Part shown: positions 63,942-64,000 of the stretch, piece by piece
Position numbering within the stretch: position 1 is the stretch's first letter
Layout: the number at the start of each line of letters is the position of its first letter
Assembly: GCF_043641665.1 (NCBI RefSeq)
Contig: NC_092198.1
Coordinates: forward strand, 11,855,001 to 11,919,000
Length of the DNA stretch: 64,000 bases
Direction: 5' to 3'
Source of the DNA: Enoplosus armatus
Taxonomy: Eukaryota > Chordata > Actinopteri > Centrarchiformes > Enoplosidae
Position numbers and translations under genes: made by a program
Notes under the pieces: model-generated
What the model saw: only the letters and a program-made list of their open reading frames with translations
What the model was told of the DNA's origin: nothing
The model's database searches: none

Positions 63942-64000
63942 GTGAGCAGCGTCCTGGTCTAAAAGAAGAGTTTGTTTTCAATTGCTATATACCTACTTCA
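63942..64000 (+). other. kcnh5: Start of kcnh5 intron 5, cut by window edge
   Basis: The donor GTGAGC follows exon 5 at 63942. The rest of the window is intron. The channel's membrane and C-terminal exons lie outside. Confidence 0.8.

Overview
The window is vertebrate nuclear DNA, almost certainly from a ray-finned (teleost) fish. Genes are split into short exons with GT-AG introns, CA/TG microsatellites are frequent, several interspersed repeats look like ones common in teleosts, and every protein aligns along its whole length with a known vertebrate family. Seven protein-coding genes and two SRP (7SL) RNA genes can be read. Six of the coding genes are complete; the seventh runs off the right edge. 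Exon joins were worked out by hand from reading frame, splice dinucleotides and family alignment from memory. Every join keeps frame, but no transcript was available.

Layout, left to right: tmed10 (+, 5 exons, 1087-5345), a p24 cargo receptor of the early secretory pathway; eif2b2 (+, 8 exons, 8792-11672), the beta subunit of the eIF2B guanine-nucleotide exchange factor; a 532-bp TTAA-flanked transposon relic; two SRP RNA genes on the minus strand (12812-13112 and 14391-14691) inside a 542-bp direct duplication; an 11-kb gene-free stretch (14743-26094) with candidate regulatory elements and a second TTAA-flanked relic; vsx2 (+, 5 exons, 26235-30901), the retinal paired-type homeobox gene; an acss1-type acetyl-CoA synthetase (+, 14 exons, 32266-42478); abcd4 (-, 19 exons, 43234-51063), the lysosomal cobalamin ABC transporter; a 3.1-kb spacer; sgpp1 (-, 3 exons, 54203-59029), sphingosine-1-phosphate phosphatase; and the first five coding exons of kcnh5 (+, from 60332), an EAG-type potassium channel.

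These genes do not form an operon or shared pathway. They are linked by ancestry. Most have human counterparts on 14q23-q24 (TMED10, EIF2B2, VSX2, ABCD4, SGPP1, KCNH5). ACSS1 is the exception: in human it sits beside VSX1 on 20p11, so its place between vsx2 and abcd4 here suggests an ancestral VSX-ACSS linkage. acss1 and abcd4 converge with nearly abutting polyadenylation signals. sgpp1 and kcnh5 diverge from a 1.3-kb spacer.

I found no new multi-gene system, CRISPR array, virus or prokaryotic cassette. The observations most worth following are: the duplicated SRP RNA genes, whose transcribed parts look identical and which both keep a CRE promoter site; UG-repeat tracts at splice sites in abcd4 and acss1; an Asp-to-Glu change in a catalytic motif of sgpp1; the acss1 position; the two TTAA transposon relics; and likely vsx2 enhancers.
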